From the NCBI GenBank assembly GCA_039105265.1, contig JAPFFF010000072.1:62001-126000 (forward strand): a DNA stretch of 64,000 nucleotides, given 5' to 3'. The DNA comes from Tritrichomonas musculus. Taxonomy: Eukaryota > Parabasalia > Tritrichomonadida > Tritrichomonadidae. A model generated the notes under the pieces. The model did no database searches, was not told the origin of the DNA, and worked only from the letters and a program-made list of their open reading frames with translations. Shown here in pieces: positions 8,800 through 20,197 of the stretch (the stretch's first letter is position 1; every line of letters starts with the position of its first letter). Made by a program: the position numbers and the translations under genes.

Positions 8800-9885
8800 A
8801 TGAGAAGAGCTTTAACAGAGCAAGAAAAAATACGAATAATCGAATTGGTTCATGAATATGGTCATCAATGGAAACTTATTGGTTCAATTATCGATCGTCC
8901 TTTTTCAACATGCAAATCTTTCTATGATTCCTATTGCAAAAATGGAACACTTTTTCCACGATTAGGACGCCCTCCTGAAATTACTAGGGATATTGAAAAC
9001 GGAGTTATAGGATCAATCCAATCCGATGGTTTACAAAAACTTTCAAATATTTCAAAAGATTTTGACATTTCTGAAAGTACAGCTCGCAAAATTTTGATTC
9101 AAAATAACATCAATTATTATGAAAAAACTCCAATAACTGGATTAAAACCTGATCAAAAAATAAACCGTATCAATTTTTGCAGTTATTTTATGCAATTCAA
9201 CTATAAAAATTTACCCAAAATCATTTTTACAGATGAATCATTCGTTCAAAATTATACAAATAGAGATGGTATATGGCGAATCCGAGGGTTCCATCCTCCC
9301 GAATCATACTACGAAAGAGAATTGCACCCCACATCGGTTATGATTTGGGGAGGAATTGGACCCCTCGGATATCGAACAAAGCTACTCAATTTTTCTCAGA
9401 AAGTAAATGCGGAATATTATTGCAGATCATTATTTTCAAACGGTGTTTTTACTGATTTAAACTTTCATTTTGGAAGAAATTGGGTCTGGCAGGAGGACAA
9501 TGCTCCTCCTCACCGGGCCAAATATACAAAGAATTTCCTTTCAAATATTGTTCCTGCAAAAATAACTTGGCCAGCCGTATCGCCCGATCTTTCATGCATA
9601 GAGCATGTATGGAATTACTTAAAAAATGACATTCCTTCAATTAAATATTTTTCCAAAGATGCACTTTTTCATGCATTAGAAATTTCTTGGAATTCAATTC
9701 CAAATCAATTGATCCACAATTACTATTCAAGCTTTTTAGCAAGAGTTATTGAATGCTACAGAATAAATGGCGATAGCTTAAATGGACATTGGTCTGAAGT
9801 GAAAGAGATCCACGATCAATATCGCACTCAATTGTACTCAATTAGAAATTCAGTTAATGGATTGTATTCAATTATTGAATTATGA
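8800..9885 (+). CDS. Tc1/mariner-type transposase, apparently intact
   Basis: A 361-residue protein from the ATG at 8800 (the frame extends upstream only through a TTG). The N-terminus has paired helix-turn-helix segments (LTEQEKIRIIELVHEYG and NISKDFDISESTARKILI) with a GRPP linker between them, as in Tc1 transposases. The catalytic triad is visible: D145 in FTDES, D233 in WQEDNAPPHR, and E268 in SPDLSCIEHVW. There are 34 residues between the last two, giving the DD34E signature of Tc1 elements. It catalyses cut-and-paste insertion at TA dinucleotides in the nucleus and could move the TA-flanked MITEs of this window. The frame is unbroken, so the copy may still be active, although end repeats were not found. 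Confidence 0.93.
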   Translation: MRRALTEQEKIRIIELVHEYGHQWKLIGSIIDRPFSTCKSFYDSYCKNGTLFPRLGRPPEITRDIENGVIGSIQSDGLQKLSNISKDFDISESTARKILIQNNINYYEKTPITGLKPDQKINRINFCSYFMQFNYKNLPKIIFTDESFVQNYTNRDGIWRIRGFHPPESYYERELHPTSVMIWGGIGPLGYRTKLLNFSQKVNAEYYCRSLFSNGVFTDLNFHFGRNWVWQEDNAPPHRAKYTKNFLSNIVPAKITWPAVSPDLSCIEHVWNYLKNDIPSIKYFSKDALFHALEISWNSIPNQLIHNYYSSFLARVIECYRINGDSLNGHWSEVKEIHDQYRTQLYSIRNSVNGLYSIIEL

Positions 9886-10265
9886 CGATCATATTTTCTT
9901 TATTATCGAACTTTTTGATAACATTTTTCAGAGATATGGGTAAATTTTTAATTTTCAGCTTCATAAATTTTTTTTTTTATTTTTATCTAACTTTTTTTTT
10001 TTTTAATTTATTTTTCTTTTCTTTATACTTATAGTATAAAACTGAAAAGTGAGAAATTAATTTTTTATAAAGCATTTGGGCCATTTTTTAACAAGATAAA
10101 TATATGAAATAATTGAGAGGGAGATGAACATTAAAAATCTTAGTTTACCAGTTCTATTGAATTTTTTTTTATTTTTATTTTTTATGAATATTCAATTTAA
10201 AAAGTGAAAAATTGAATGAAAATTGCTACAGCAAAATTGGCCCTACCATTTGGAAATTTGATTTT
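9886..10265. other. AT-rich spacer behind the transposase
   Basis: T-rich low-complexity sequence with no gene. The right end of the Tc1-type element is expected here but was not identified. Confidence 0.4.
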
Positions 10266-10273
10266 GCCATATT

Positions 10274-11146
10274 AAGCTTGTAAATTTGGTGAAATAAACG
10301 TTTTTTGGGTTTTAAAAATCACCAAATATAACCATATTATTGTCAAATAAATTTTATTAATAAAATTTAGTTTTATCAAAAGACATAAACCATTGAATTA
10401 TTTGAAAGAGGAATTAAATGAGTTTTATCAAAAGTCATATTAATAATCGATAAGATTTTCTCAGTAAAAAAATGTTATTTTTTGAATATTACAAAATAAT
10501 TGTATGATTTGTATAATATATCATATAAAATAATAATAAAAAGCTCATTTATATTGACGATGAAAAGCCAAATAACCGATTTCACCAAAAGCCCAGGTCT
10601 TGGTCTTTTGGCGACAGCATTCAATTTTGAATAGTTTACATATATTTTGGAGATCACCAAAACGGTTTTTTTGGCGATGGTGATTTGTAAAGCTTTCAAA
10701 ATATCATATATAAAATAAAAAAAAAAATAAGATATAAATATATAATAAAATCAATAAAAGCATTTTTTCAATTGAAAATAATTTTTTTTTCATTTATATT
10801 TTAAATATATATCGATATAAAATGTATTTAAAATATTAATAGTATTTATATTTTTATGAATATATATAGCCGAATAATAAATTATGCTTTGAAATAATGC
10901 ATTGAAATATTAATAGTATTTATATTTTTATGAATATATATAGCCGAGTAATTAAATAAATTCATTGAATTTATTGAATGTTGATTCGTAAATTGAATTA
11001 TTATTTAATCAAATATCATTTAATCATTTTATTTAATAATTCATAAGAAATAACTTTTTAAAAGATTTATTAAAATCGCCAAAAGACCAGAAAGAATCAC
11101 CAAGACCAGGTCTTTTTTTTACATTTGGGTATATTTTACAAGCTTA
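10274..11146. mobile_element. 873-bp hAT-like non-autonomous transposon, copy 1
   Basis: Begins AAGCTTGTAAA and ends TTTACAAGCTTA, flanked by an 8-bp duplication GCCATATT at 10266-10273 and 11147-11154. A second copy lies at 27,073-28,847 with its own duplication, which fixes both borders independently. It contains short self-complementary stretches (for example ATCACCAAAACGG near 10653 with GGCGATGGTGATT downstream) and an internal direct duplication of ~60 bp near 10840-10945 that copy 2 lacks. A 74-codon antisense frame conserved in both copies is probably just repeat identity. Confidence 0.88.
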
Positions 11147-11154
11147 GCCATATT

Positions 11155-11855
11155 CTATAAGAAGATGTATATTGTGTGAATATCAAGTTTATTTTAAGAG
11201 CTTGGCTTAGCATCTTTCGAATTAGAAAATGTATTCAAATTTTCTATAAGTAACTTTTTGAATATGCGAAAATTTTATTTTGAATGTTTAAAAAAATATG
11301 GAAAAATAAGCAAAAAAAGGTATTTTTTTTACGTGTGGAATACGGCCAATAAATGAATAGTATTAATATTTATGCTTAATCCTACAAAATTCATAAATTT
11401 TTTTTTCCAAAAAAATGGATTGGAAAAAATTATAATAATATTTTTCTTATTTCTTTTTAGCAATTCTAAAATAATATGGATTTTTTGAAACTGCTTTGGA
11501 AGTAAGCTTTAATTAAAGTAGACATCTATTCGTATTTTAATCTGATTTTTATATATTTTCGTTTTTAAAAATCAAAAAATTCTGAAAAGTATTCAAAAAA
11601 GTTACGAATTGTTGGGAGGATAAACAAAAAACTAATTTTTAAAAATTTTTAAATTAAAAAAAGAAATCATTGACAATATATGTTTTAAAAATATAATATA
11701 ATATATAAATTAGTTCATTACAATTTTGAATTTGAACAAATATTAAAAAACCTATAAACTCGCATAAAGACCTTTTGAAAAGGTTAAAACAGCAATAACG
11801 CTCTAAACATATTCTAATCTGTCTTAATAGCTGTAAAAGAGCATAAATCTGTTAT
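11155..11855. other. AT-rich spacer
   Basis: No gene, repeat border or RNA gene recognised between the transposon and the 3' end of the transporter gene. Confidence 0.5.
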
Positions 11856-13115
11856 TTATATTTCACTTTTTTCTGATTTTTCTGCTGATTCATCTTCTTC
11901 CTTGGCTGAGAACTGGTCACTTTCACCTTCTCTGACTGGTTCTGGAATTGCATATAGACCGAAAATGATACTGAGCATGCAAACAACAAAGAAGAAGATT
12001 GATGATCCAAACATTCCCATTGACTTCTTCATTGATGGGAAGACCATAACAAGGATGAAAGCGAAGATCCAGTTGCAGATGACACAAACTGAGTTGGCAG
12101 CTGCTCGAGTATCTGTTTCGAAGTATTCGGAAACGATAAACCATGAGATTGATCCGATACCATAACCAAAACCGAAGTAGAATAAGAAAATGCTAATAAC
12201 TGGGAGTGTATTTGACCATTCGAATTGATCGTTTAAAGCTAATAATAAAAGGCCAATTCCGCAAATTGCTGACGAAAGCATCCAAACGACTTTACGTCCT
12301 AAAAGTTCGACAGTAAAGAAGTTGACGAAAATGGCAACAAATTGAGAAGCAACAGCAATTGTTGATTGGAAGCCTGGATCCATGTTGAGTCCTGCTTCGT
12401 CCATGATTGAATTTAAGTTTGCTAAAATTCCGTTGATACCTGAGAATTGAACCATGAACATAGTAGTAATTCCGATAAAAAGACCTTTCGCGTATTGTGG
12501 CTTGAAAACTGATAAAAGTGGAACTTCATCAACAGTCCCATTTTTAGATTCTGGTGATTCTGGGCAAATCCAAATTAAGAATCCTTGTAAGGCGCAGATT
12601 GCAGCACCGACATAGTTTAATTCCATATAATCAAGGTATACGCCTAGGATTGAGAACAAGATGTTTCCTATGCAAACGCCAAATTGGTTTATTGCACCAA
12701 AAACGCCTGAAAATCCTTCTGGTGCAATTTCAACAAGATACATTGGGTTAATAGTCATGTAAGCGCCCATTGCAACTCCGCATAAAGCACGTGAAACGAT
12801 TCCAGCAGCAATATGTACTTTTGTTAAGCAGTTTAAGAGCCATGCAGCTGTTCCGATAATATCTACAACGAATACAGTAAGCTTTCTTCTGCCTTTAAAT
12901 CCAAGTAAAATATATTTAGTAATTAATGAACCAACTATACCAAATAAGAATGGAATTGAGCAGTAGAATGTCCATTCTGCACTAGTGTCTGATAAGTGGT
13001 GTTTAGTTCTGATATCATTGGATGTTGGGGAAGTATAAACTGAAACATCACCATATGTTAATGATCCAATCATGATGATAAAAGCATATCCGAGTTCCTT
13101 TCTAAAAATGCCCAT
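11856..13115 (-). CDS. MFS sugar transporter
   Basis: A 419-residue membrane protein with about 10-12 hydrophobic segments, at the short end for the sugar porter family (usually 450-550). Family marks are FKGRRK after the second membrane segment (the GRR/K loop motif), the MYLVEIAPEGFSGVFGAINQ segment in helix 4-5 (matching the usual E.AP...RG.....Q), PESPES after helix 6 (the PESPR motif), and FGYGIGSISWFIVSEYF in helix 10. The last ~20 residues are acidic and cytosolic. It most likely moves glucose or a related hexose across the plasma membrane, feeding trichomonad glycolysis; substrate is inferred from family only. The stop codon runs into TAAA. Confidence 0.92.
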   Translation of the reverse strand: MGIFRKELGYAFIIMIGSLTYGDVSVYTSPTSNDIRTKHHLSDTSAEWTFYCSIPFLFGIVGSLITKYILLGFKGRRKLTVFVVDIIGTAAWLLNCLTKVHIAAGIVSRALCGVAMGAYMTINPMYLVEIAPEGFSGVFGAINQFGVCIGNILFSILGVYLDYMELNYVGAAICALQGFLIWICPESPESKNGTVDEVPLLSVFKPQYAKGLFIGITTMFMVQFSGINGILANLNSIMDEAGLNMDPGFQSTIAVASQFVAIFVNFFTVELLGRKVVWMLSSAICGIGLLLLALNDQFEWSNTLPVISIFLFYFGFGYGIGSISWFIVSEYFETDTRAAANSVCVICNWIFAFILVMVFPSMKKSMGMFGSSIFFFVVCMLSIIFGLYAIPEPVREGESDQFSAKEEDESAEKSEKSEI

Positions 13116-13470
13116 TTTTTCAGAGTCCTCTTGATAAAAATGATATTAATTTCAAATAAATTTAATAGAAAAAATTGTTTTTTATAAAACCAATCCATCC
13201 CATATCTATTGAAAATTGAATTGTCTATCAAATTTGAGAGTTAAACAACGTAATTGTTTTTATATATTTATATTTTCAATGTTTATTTCCGTAGATTTAC
13301 TTTCAATTTTCTGAGACCCTTCTCAAAAAATTTATGTGATTTTTTCTAAATTTCTTCATAATAATTGAATTTACTTGGTTTCTGAATTAATATTATTAGA
13401 GTATATAACTTTTTATGAAATTAAAATGATTTTTATGCTATTTTTTTAATTTTACAAAATATGTAAACTA

Positions 13471-13798
13471 GTTCTCAGAAGATGTACCAAAATTTGTGAG
13501 ATCAAGGCCAAAATTTTTCTTATATTTTTTGAAAGAAAATAAAAAACGATAATACAATTTCATTCAATATTTCAAAGTGAAAATCTTCAAAAAATTTTCA
13601 ATCATTTTTTAATTTGTATTGCACTAATAAGGTGATTAAGAAATATGCGAAATAACTCTATTTAACATAATACATGGATACATTATATCAATACAAAACA
13701 ATTTTATAAAATTATATATTTTGAATAGGAATAGAATATTTGAAAGTATTTTCAAATATTTGAATTGCCCTCAAATTTTGGTACAACCGTTGAGAAGC
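13471..13798. repeat. Candidate inverted-repeat element, diverged
   Basis: Left GTTCTCAGAAGATGTACC (then AAAATTTG) is matched in inverse orientation by right GGTACAACCGTTGAGAAGC, with an identical 12-bp core (GTACCAAAATTT) and weaker outer ends. No convincing target duplication is seen. It could be an old MITE or chance in AT-rich DNA. Confidence 0.35.
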
Positions 13799-14113
13799 AA
13801 AACAAAAAATAAAATTCTGAAAACTAGACAAAATGAGCATGATGAATGTTAAATTATGATAAAAATATATTTATAATCATCCAAAAATATATTAATCATA
13901 TTTTTTTTTGAAGTTACTTATTTATATTTGAGAGTAAAGAAGCTTCAAAGATAAATAAAAAATAAATTCAAATTTCTAAATAGTTAGCAAAAAGTTGTAA
14001 ATTGTAAGTAGTTGTTAACTAACTTTTTCAATGGTATAAATCCGAAAAATTGAATGCATATTGATAAATAGAGAAATTGTGAAATATTGTGTCCATAATC
14101 ATTTTTATACTTT

Positions 14114-14119
14114 TCATCT
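14114..14119 (+). promoter_or_regulatory. Initiator-like TCATCT before the PRTase gene
   Basis: TCATCT with the putative start A 10 nt upstream of the ATG at 14126; close to but not a perfect TCAYTW match. Confidence 0.45.
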
Positions 14120-14125
14120 TCCAGC

Positions 14126-15127
14126 ATGGCAGAAATATTAAAACAAGTTGTTAATGTAAAGGATCTTTCAATCTATGAGATCTACTCCCAAAGTGGCGAA
14201 GCTAATCCACACGTTCACAGATTCATTGCTAGCACACCACAAAGCCGTTCTATATGCAATGACCCTAATGTTGCAGGTACACGTTACACCACTCGTTTGT
14301 GTGAAGCATGTAGTGCTATTTTCAAGAATTATGATTTTGGACTTGTCGAACGCGAAACTGTCGTCCTTAACATCCTCCGTGGTGCACTCAACTTTGGCCT
14401 TCGTGACGCATTGGCTAATGGTTTGGGCTGGTGGAGACATAATACTAGCTTTATTAGTGCTCAACGTGCTCGTGACGACAATAACCCAGAAAACTGGCAC
14501 ATCGAAGAAAATTCTTACAAGAAAGTTTACTTCCCATCACGCGCTTCAATCGTTTTAGGTGATGTTGTTGCTACAGGAACCAGTCTTAGATACGGATTAA
14601 ACCAAGTCTTAGATGTTGCCCAAAAGCAAAAGACACAGCTCTCAAACATTGTTTTCTTCACATATGGTGGTAAACAATCTGAAGTTATTTTCACAGAACT
14701 CGATAAGAAATGCCGCCAACTTTTCCCAGAATATAAGCAAACATTCGTTATTTATTTAGAAGGACGTTTCGAAGTTCCAGATGCCAATTCAAAACTTACC
14801 ATCCGCTTTACAGGAACTGATTTGGTTCGTGGTGGATCTTTGATGGCCCCAGAATTTGTCCAATCTCAATATGAAAAGCCAACTTACCCACTTGAGCGTT
14901 GTACAATCTATGATGCAGGTTCACGTGCTTTCTGGATTCCAGAATACTTAGAAGATGTTGTTGATTACTGGAAACAAACCCTCGAATTAGCCAATAAAGG
15001 AACCACGTTCCAAGCTTTATTAGCTGAACGTTTCCCAGAACTCGATGCTTCCAAGTTTGGAAATGTTGATCTCAAAGATCTTTGTACTAAACATCTCGCA
15101 GAATTGGACAATACTTTCCATCATTAA
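14126..15127 (+). CDS. Phosphoribosyltransferase-like protein
   Basis: A 333-residue soluble protein with codon use of a well-expressed gene. Residues ~142-153 (IVLGDVVATGTS) match the PRPP-binding loop of type I phosphoribosyltransferases, except that the first of the usual two acidic residues is Gly. LNILRGALNFGLRDAL (81-96) resembles the hydrophobic-R-G-G...A segment that precedes it in uracil/hypoxanthine enzymes. Trichomonads depend on nucleobase salvage, so a salvage role is plausible, but length and the extra C-terminal ~130 residues do not fit a standard UPRT or HGPRT, and substrate cannot be assigned. It stands alone between AT-rich spacers. Confidence 0.75.
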   Translation: MAEILKQVVNVKDLSIYEIYSQSGEANPHVHRFIASTPQSRSICNDPNVAGTRYTTRLCEACSAIFKNYDFGLVERETVVLNILRGALNFGLRDALANGLGWWRHNTSFISAQRARDDNNPENWHIEENSYKKVYFPSRASIVLGDVVATGTSLRYGLNQVLDVAQKQKTQLSNIVFFTYGGKQSEVIFTELDKKCRQLFPEYKQTFVIYLEGRFEVPDANSKLTIRFTGTDLVRGGSLMAPEFVQSQYEKPTYPLERCTIYDAGSRAFWIPEYLEDVVDYWKQTLELANKGTTFQALLAERFPELDASKFGNVDLKDLCTKHLAELDNTFHH

Positions 15128-16048
15128 GAATTGGCGCTAATGAACATAAATTATTGTCTTATTAATTGATATTTTTTCTTATTCTTTAATTATTTATAAA
15201 CGTGATTAAACACAAAAGTTTCAAAAAAACGTATTTTTCTAAAAACAATTATTTTTATACTATTTTGCTATTTATATGAATTTTTAATTAGTTATTATTT
15301 AAATGTGATATTTATAATATTATATTAAAGATAAAAATATACTTTTACTAATTTTTTTATAAGATAATAGTATTTTTAAAATGATCGTTATGCTCTCAAT
15401 TTTATTTTCTTTATTCATCTTCGAGACTTATTCATTTTATGGTGCTTTAATTTATTCTTAGGAGATAAAACAAATATGTGAAAATCTGACCAATTGACAC
15501 ATAAGATCTTGGATGATTATTATCAATGAATCTCATAACTTTTTGAATGCTTTCATTGAATTGCGAGGATATTCATGAAAACTTTTAAAATAACATTGAT
15601 TGATTATAAATAAAATAAAACAATTTTTCATATATTACTTATTCGTTAAAACTCTTTATTTTTGTTTTTCATTAATTATTATTTGAGAAAAATGTAGATA
15701 ATGTTAAAAAATACAATGATTTGCAATTATCTTTGGAACATATGTTAAAAATATTAAATTTTTACGTCATTAATATTTATATATAATAACATATATAACG
15801 AGCTATCATTTTAGAAGAAAATAGTTTGGTTTTATTACGTTTTAATTTATGTTAAAAGATATTATTTTTCAATTTTTTCACTGAGATCTCAGAAATCTAA
15901 ACAAATTCAGTTTATTTAAATTATTAAACATATTATTTAATATATCTCAATTGTTAGATTTGAATAATTAAGTATTGTTATGTTTATAAGTTTATTATAT
16001 TTTTAATGAGTTAATATTTATCATAGATGTTAAATATAATAATATAAG

Positions 16049-16081
<33 letters not shown>

Positions 16082-16443
16082 TTTGGTTATAACCCTTCTG
16101 ATGTTTGTTAACAACAGAGACATCACCTATTTTTAAATAGTTTGTGGTGAATTTTGGATATACGGCGCTTGGAGTTGAAATTACGGCGTAAAAAATAAAC
16201 GGTAACTTTTTCAAATAAAAAATGGTCAGGTTAAAACTTTTTGAATAACTGATTTGAATACTTTATATTATATATATAAACCAATTTATTACAGAAACTA
16301 ATCCCACTTTCATATGATTGTCCTTGAAGTTATATAAGTAAATTTTATTCATCATCAGCATAACATTATTTATTCAAATCATCCTCGCCTCATTACTTAT
16401 ATTAATAATTAATATTTTTTTAAAGCGATACCAAATAACATAT
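15128..16443. other. AT-rich spacer
   Basis: No gene recognised. There is a run of about 28 A at 16,050-16,076. Short frames here look random. Confidence 0.5.
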
Positions 16444-16445
16444 TA

Positions 16446-16550
16446 AGCATACCTCAAAGCGACCGTTTGGAGGAACTTTGAGAGGTTATGTTGCTCAATG
16501 GAGGAACTTTGAATAGAAAGTTCCTCTAAATGGTCGCTTTGAGGTATGCT
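16446..16550. mobile_element. 105-bp TA-flanked foldback MITE
   Basis: Arms AGCATACCTCAAAGCGACC (left) and its exact inverse on the right continue with GGAGGAACTTT-like sequence, leaving only a short loop. TA flanks at 16444-16445 and 16551-16552. The whole unit folds almost completely on itself. No coding content. Confidence 0.75.
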
Positions 16551-17011
16551 TAAACATTTATTTATTATCAAATATTTAATAAAAAATTACTAGCAAGTAA
16601 GTATATTAATTGAATCCAAAAGAATATAATTATATTTCTATTCAAAATCGACCAAATAAAATACGGCTATTGTATAGAGTGTTTTCGGCAAAACTACGGT
16701 TGTAAGGGTTATTTTGGGTGGAAAGAAAAGGCTAATGAAAAGCTTCGACTTTTTTTGCAAGCTTTATGAATAAAGAGATTAATGTAAGGTATGCAAATTT
16801 GCATTTATTAAAACTTAATAACAAAAGATTTCACTCAATATAAACAGATGGTCCCAAGAACCAATTCATTAATTATCAATGGAACTAAGTAGAATCAAAT
16901 TGGAACTAAGTATAATCTGTTTCGATCGAATTGATAGGCTTATCTGAACATGATTTAACAGTACATGAACGTCATTCATTTATTGAGATCTATTTTTATT
17001 ATATGAATCAT

Positions 17012-17060
17012 AATACCCGTATTTTACACAATCTCAATGAGTTTGCGATAATTCAATACT
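17012..17060 (+). repeat. 49-bp inverted repeat, left copy
   Basis: Sequence starting AATACCCGTATTTTACACAA is repeated in inverse orientation at 18,921-18,969 without visible differences. In the plus frame it encodes NTRILHNLNEFAIIQY, so both could be relics of one coding element. Confidence 0.65.
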
Positions 17061-17842
17061 TCATTTCATTTACAAAAATGCTTTCAATATTTGAGAACTT
17101 TATTTATATATTTTTATTATTGTCCTAATCAATATAAAACTGATCAGAATTCGACCAAATCGCTTTTCTGAGTAATTAAGATGCTCTTACAAACAAATTC
17201 TTCTAATTCCGCAACAGATGAATCGCCTTTTTACAAAATAATTTCTACATATTCTTAAAATCTTTTAATCATCGCATTTCTACCTTCACATGTTCAGTTC
17301 AGCCAGCACACACGAAAATTATTTTTATACACTTACATTCGGCCCGCTTAACCGATTTGAGGAGAGGTTTTATCACGTTTTTACATTCTCATGTTATTTA
17401 GCAAAATTTTCACTACCTACGACAAAATTTGTTCTACAACTAAGACTTCCATTATAAGCCGCAATTTATTTTTGTTATTTTCAAGAATAAATAGCCAAAT
17501 ATAATTTTCTTTTTTTTTTTTTTTTTATCTATTTATTTACTTATTGTTTTATTTATTTTATTTCTTACTGTTTTTGACATTGAAAAAACTATTATATAAC
17601 ACTTACTATTTTCTCAGGTGATTTTTCAAAATATTTTTGGAAAATAACTATTATGTAGTTTCAGATTTTTGAACAAGCATAATTTCTTTATAATATATTT
17701 ACATATATGCACAAGAAAAATAAATTCCTAAACAAAACTTTTCGATTAAAGATTATTTTTTTTTTTCCTAAGTTTTTTAAACATTTTTTTTTAAATTAGC
17801 TTTTCAAACTCGACATAAGCAATTGTTGAAATAGACTTTAAT

Positions 17843-17875
<33 letters not shown>

Positions 17876-18920
17876 AAAATTTGGCGCTAAATTTCAAGGA
17901 AATTAGTTAAAATAGCGCCACATTTTCAATTCAAAAAAAAAACTATCATACCAATTTTGAGAGCTGAGATTTTAAATTTGAATGATTATACATACGTTTG
18001 CTTTCAATTTTTCTATGTATCATAAAATTAAAATATTTCATCATTGAATAATAATTAATGAATAATTTTGATATTATTGAAATCAAAAGAAATTGTTATA
18101 TAATTATATAAATGCAATATTCCAATTACTTTCAAAAAAAATTAAATTTAAATAATTTACATTAAAAATCGTTCCAATTTAAATAAATTTCTTAAATTAT
18201 ATCATTAAAGCATATAAATTTTATGATTATTGCATATCTTGAGCAGAAACACAAAAAATGACGAAGTTTTTATTTTCACAAAAAAAAATAATGATGATCT
18301 TTTTCATTCATTGTTTCTTATTCATTGTGATCTAATTAAGAAATTTTACTAGTTAAATTTTGCAATTGCAAAATTATATCAGTGATAATTTAGAAAATAA
18401 AAAAAATCAATGTTTTTTGAATGTGATATCTGATAGAAAAAATGGCATACTGTTGTCAGCAATATGGTATATAAAAAAAGTGTGCTCTAAAAATAAGATT
18501 TCTTTGCTCCTACTAAGAAAAAAAAAAGAATTCAAATTTTTGAGAAAAAAATGTATCTTTAATACTAGTTGAAACTTTCATCAACAAATCAAGTATATAC
18601 TCATTAAGATATATTCAAGAGGGAAATACGTAATTACTAATATAAGAGAAGATTTCCAAAAATATTAATTTTTCGAATTATTTCCAATTTGTTATTTTTC
18701 TATAAAAAAGCTTAAAGATTAAAGTTTATTTGAATTGTATTCTAATTGCGCAGCTTAAAATATCTAAATATAATTTTATTTGTCATTTTGAAGCCTGTAA
18801 AGTTTTCACTTAACTTTTTTCAAAAATAAACGAACGTAAACGTACATAAAAAAATAGTCGCTTAACTTTTTGAATTAAAAAAAAATGTAAAAAAAAAAAA
18901 CTATTCAATTTTTTTTATAA

Positions 18921-18969
18921 AGTATTGAATTATCGCAAACTCATTGAGATTGTGTAAAATACGGGTATT
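18921..18969 (-). repeat. 49-bp inverted repeat, right copy
   Basis: Reverse complement of 17,012-17,060. Flanking sequence is not shared, so only this short block was duplicated or conserved. Confidence 0.65.
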
Positions 18970-19211
18970 TATGAATAAATATAGTTAAAAATCTTCTATC
19001 TTAAATAAGAAAACACACAAATGCTCTCTCAATGCATTTTTTTAATACAGTATTTTGATTTTAAGATATTATAGACATTAAATGAAACAATAAATCTAAA
19101 GTGTCTAAGAAGTAATCCAATCTAACATATTTTGGGGCTATTATGAATGAAATCTCGTCACATGTACACATTTGGAAAAATTAAAAAGAAAATAAGTGAA
19201 ACTGAATATTT

Positions 19212-20100
19212 TCAAAGTTGAGAACGATCAACTCTTAGAACAAGTCCATTTTCTGTAGTATAAGAAGAAACAATACCAGCTCCTCTAAAAGAAGCAATAA
19301 CTTTTGAGATTGTGATTGCTTGGCTAAAAGAATCGATTATTTTAATTAATTGTGCTGATTGTTTGTTCAAAACCTCTGGAACAGACATTCTGTTCATTTT
19401 TGCTTTATGCATGGTAAAAATGCTGACGTCCAGAGGCTGAGTCTGATCACTTGAATGTGGAGACAAAAAGAATGGAATAATTCTTTGTTTTGAGCATTCT
19501 TCAAGAAAGATGTCATTTTTCATGTGGAGTAAATCAATCGAGAATTAACAAGCATTCACCACCATAATAATATTTTTGTTTTTTCTGTTTAACTTCATTA
19601 AAAAAATATTCAAATGCCCATTTTAAAAACGAATCATTTGAAAAAGAACCTGATTCTGAATAGCAATAACAAACCTTTTTCTGATATCCAAAATCTTAAA
19701 GTTCCTCTTCAATTGTTTTGCAACAGCAGGAAATAATGTACTGACTTCAGCGTATATTCCTTCTAGTAAAGAAGCCCTCTTTCCTTTTCTATCTACTGGA
19801 CATTTTATATCCTTTTCAATTCTTGTGTTGTGATAAATCCATATGTTTCAAAAATGATGTTTATTGCGTCATAATGGAATTTCCTATGGTGCATAATAAG
19901 AATTATCCAAAGAGATGATTCTATGAAAAACTTCGAACTTGATAAACTGTTTATTTCCCTAAATTTATTGGAAGACAAATATATGAACTAGATTCCAGAC
20001 TGGAATCTAGTCCCAAGTACTTAAATCTAATATGGTTGCTGTCATCTAATAATAATTCAAATTCAATACTATCTGGTTTGTCTGTTTCAATGATACCAAA
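19212..20100 (-). pseudogene. Pogo/Tigger-like (DDE_1) transposase relic
   Basis: The C-terminal 103 codons (19523-19212) are open and include FFLSPHSSDQTQPLDVSIF, the hallmark LPPHSS..LQPLDV..F segment of DDE_1 transposases, preceded in a neighbouring frame by YYYGGECLLILD with the second catalytic Asp region. Further upstream pieces such as SESGSFSNDSFLKWAFEYFF and DSIEFELLLDDSNHIRFKYL are scattered in different frames with stops. It is a decayed plain DNA transposon gene. End repeats are not identified. A perfect 25-bp palindrome (19,987-20,011, ACTAGATTCCAG arms) lies inside it. Confidence 0.75.
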
Positions 20101-20197
20101 TCTTACTAAATCATTAGTTTTGAATTTCAATTATACTTTTTCATTTTTAATTATATTAATGTAATAATAGAAAATCAATATAACAAAATATTTGAAC

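Larger units (their letters stand above)
16551..19211. other. Long AT-rich region without a supported gene
   Basis: Apart from the two copies of a 49-bp inverted repeat (17,012 and 18,921) and homopolymer runs (A run ~17,845-17,873), I see nothing genic. A short GC palindrome TGGCGCTA...TAGCGCCA lies at 17,882-17,923. The frames present are short and low-complexity. Confidence 0.45.

Noticed and set aside
8281-10265. Terminal inverted repeats of the Tc1-type element
   Set aside because: AAATGCTTT-like matches on both sides (near 8,348 and 10,070) are too weak in such AT-rich DNA to call.
10475-10699. 74-codon reverse-strand frame, also present at 27,264-27,488
   Set aside because: Its conservation is explained by both copies being the same transposon; the sequence is hydrophobic AT-rich translation with no family signature.
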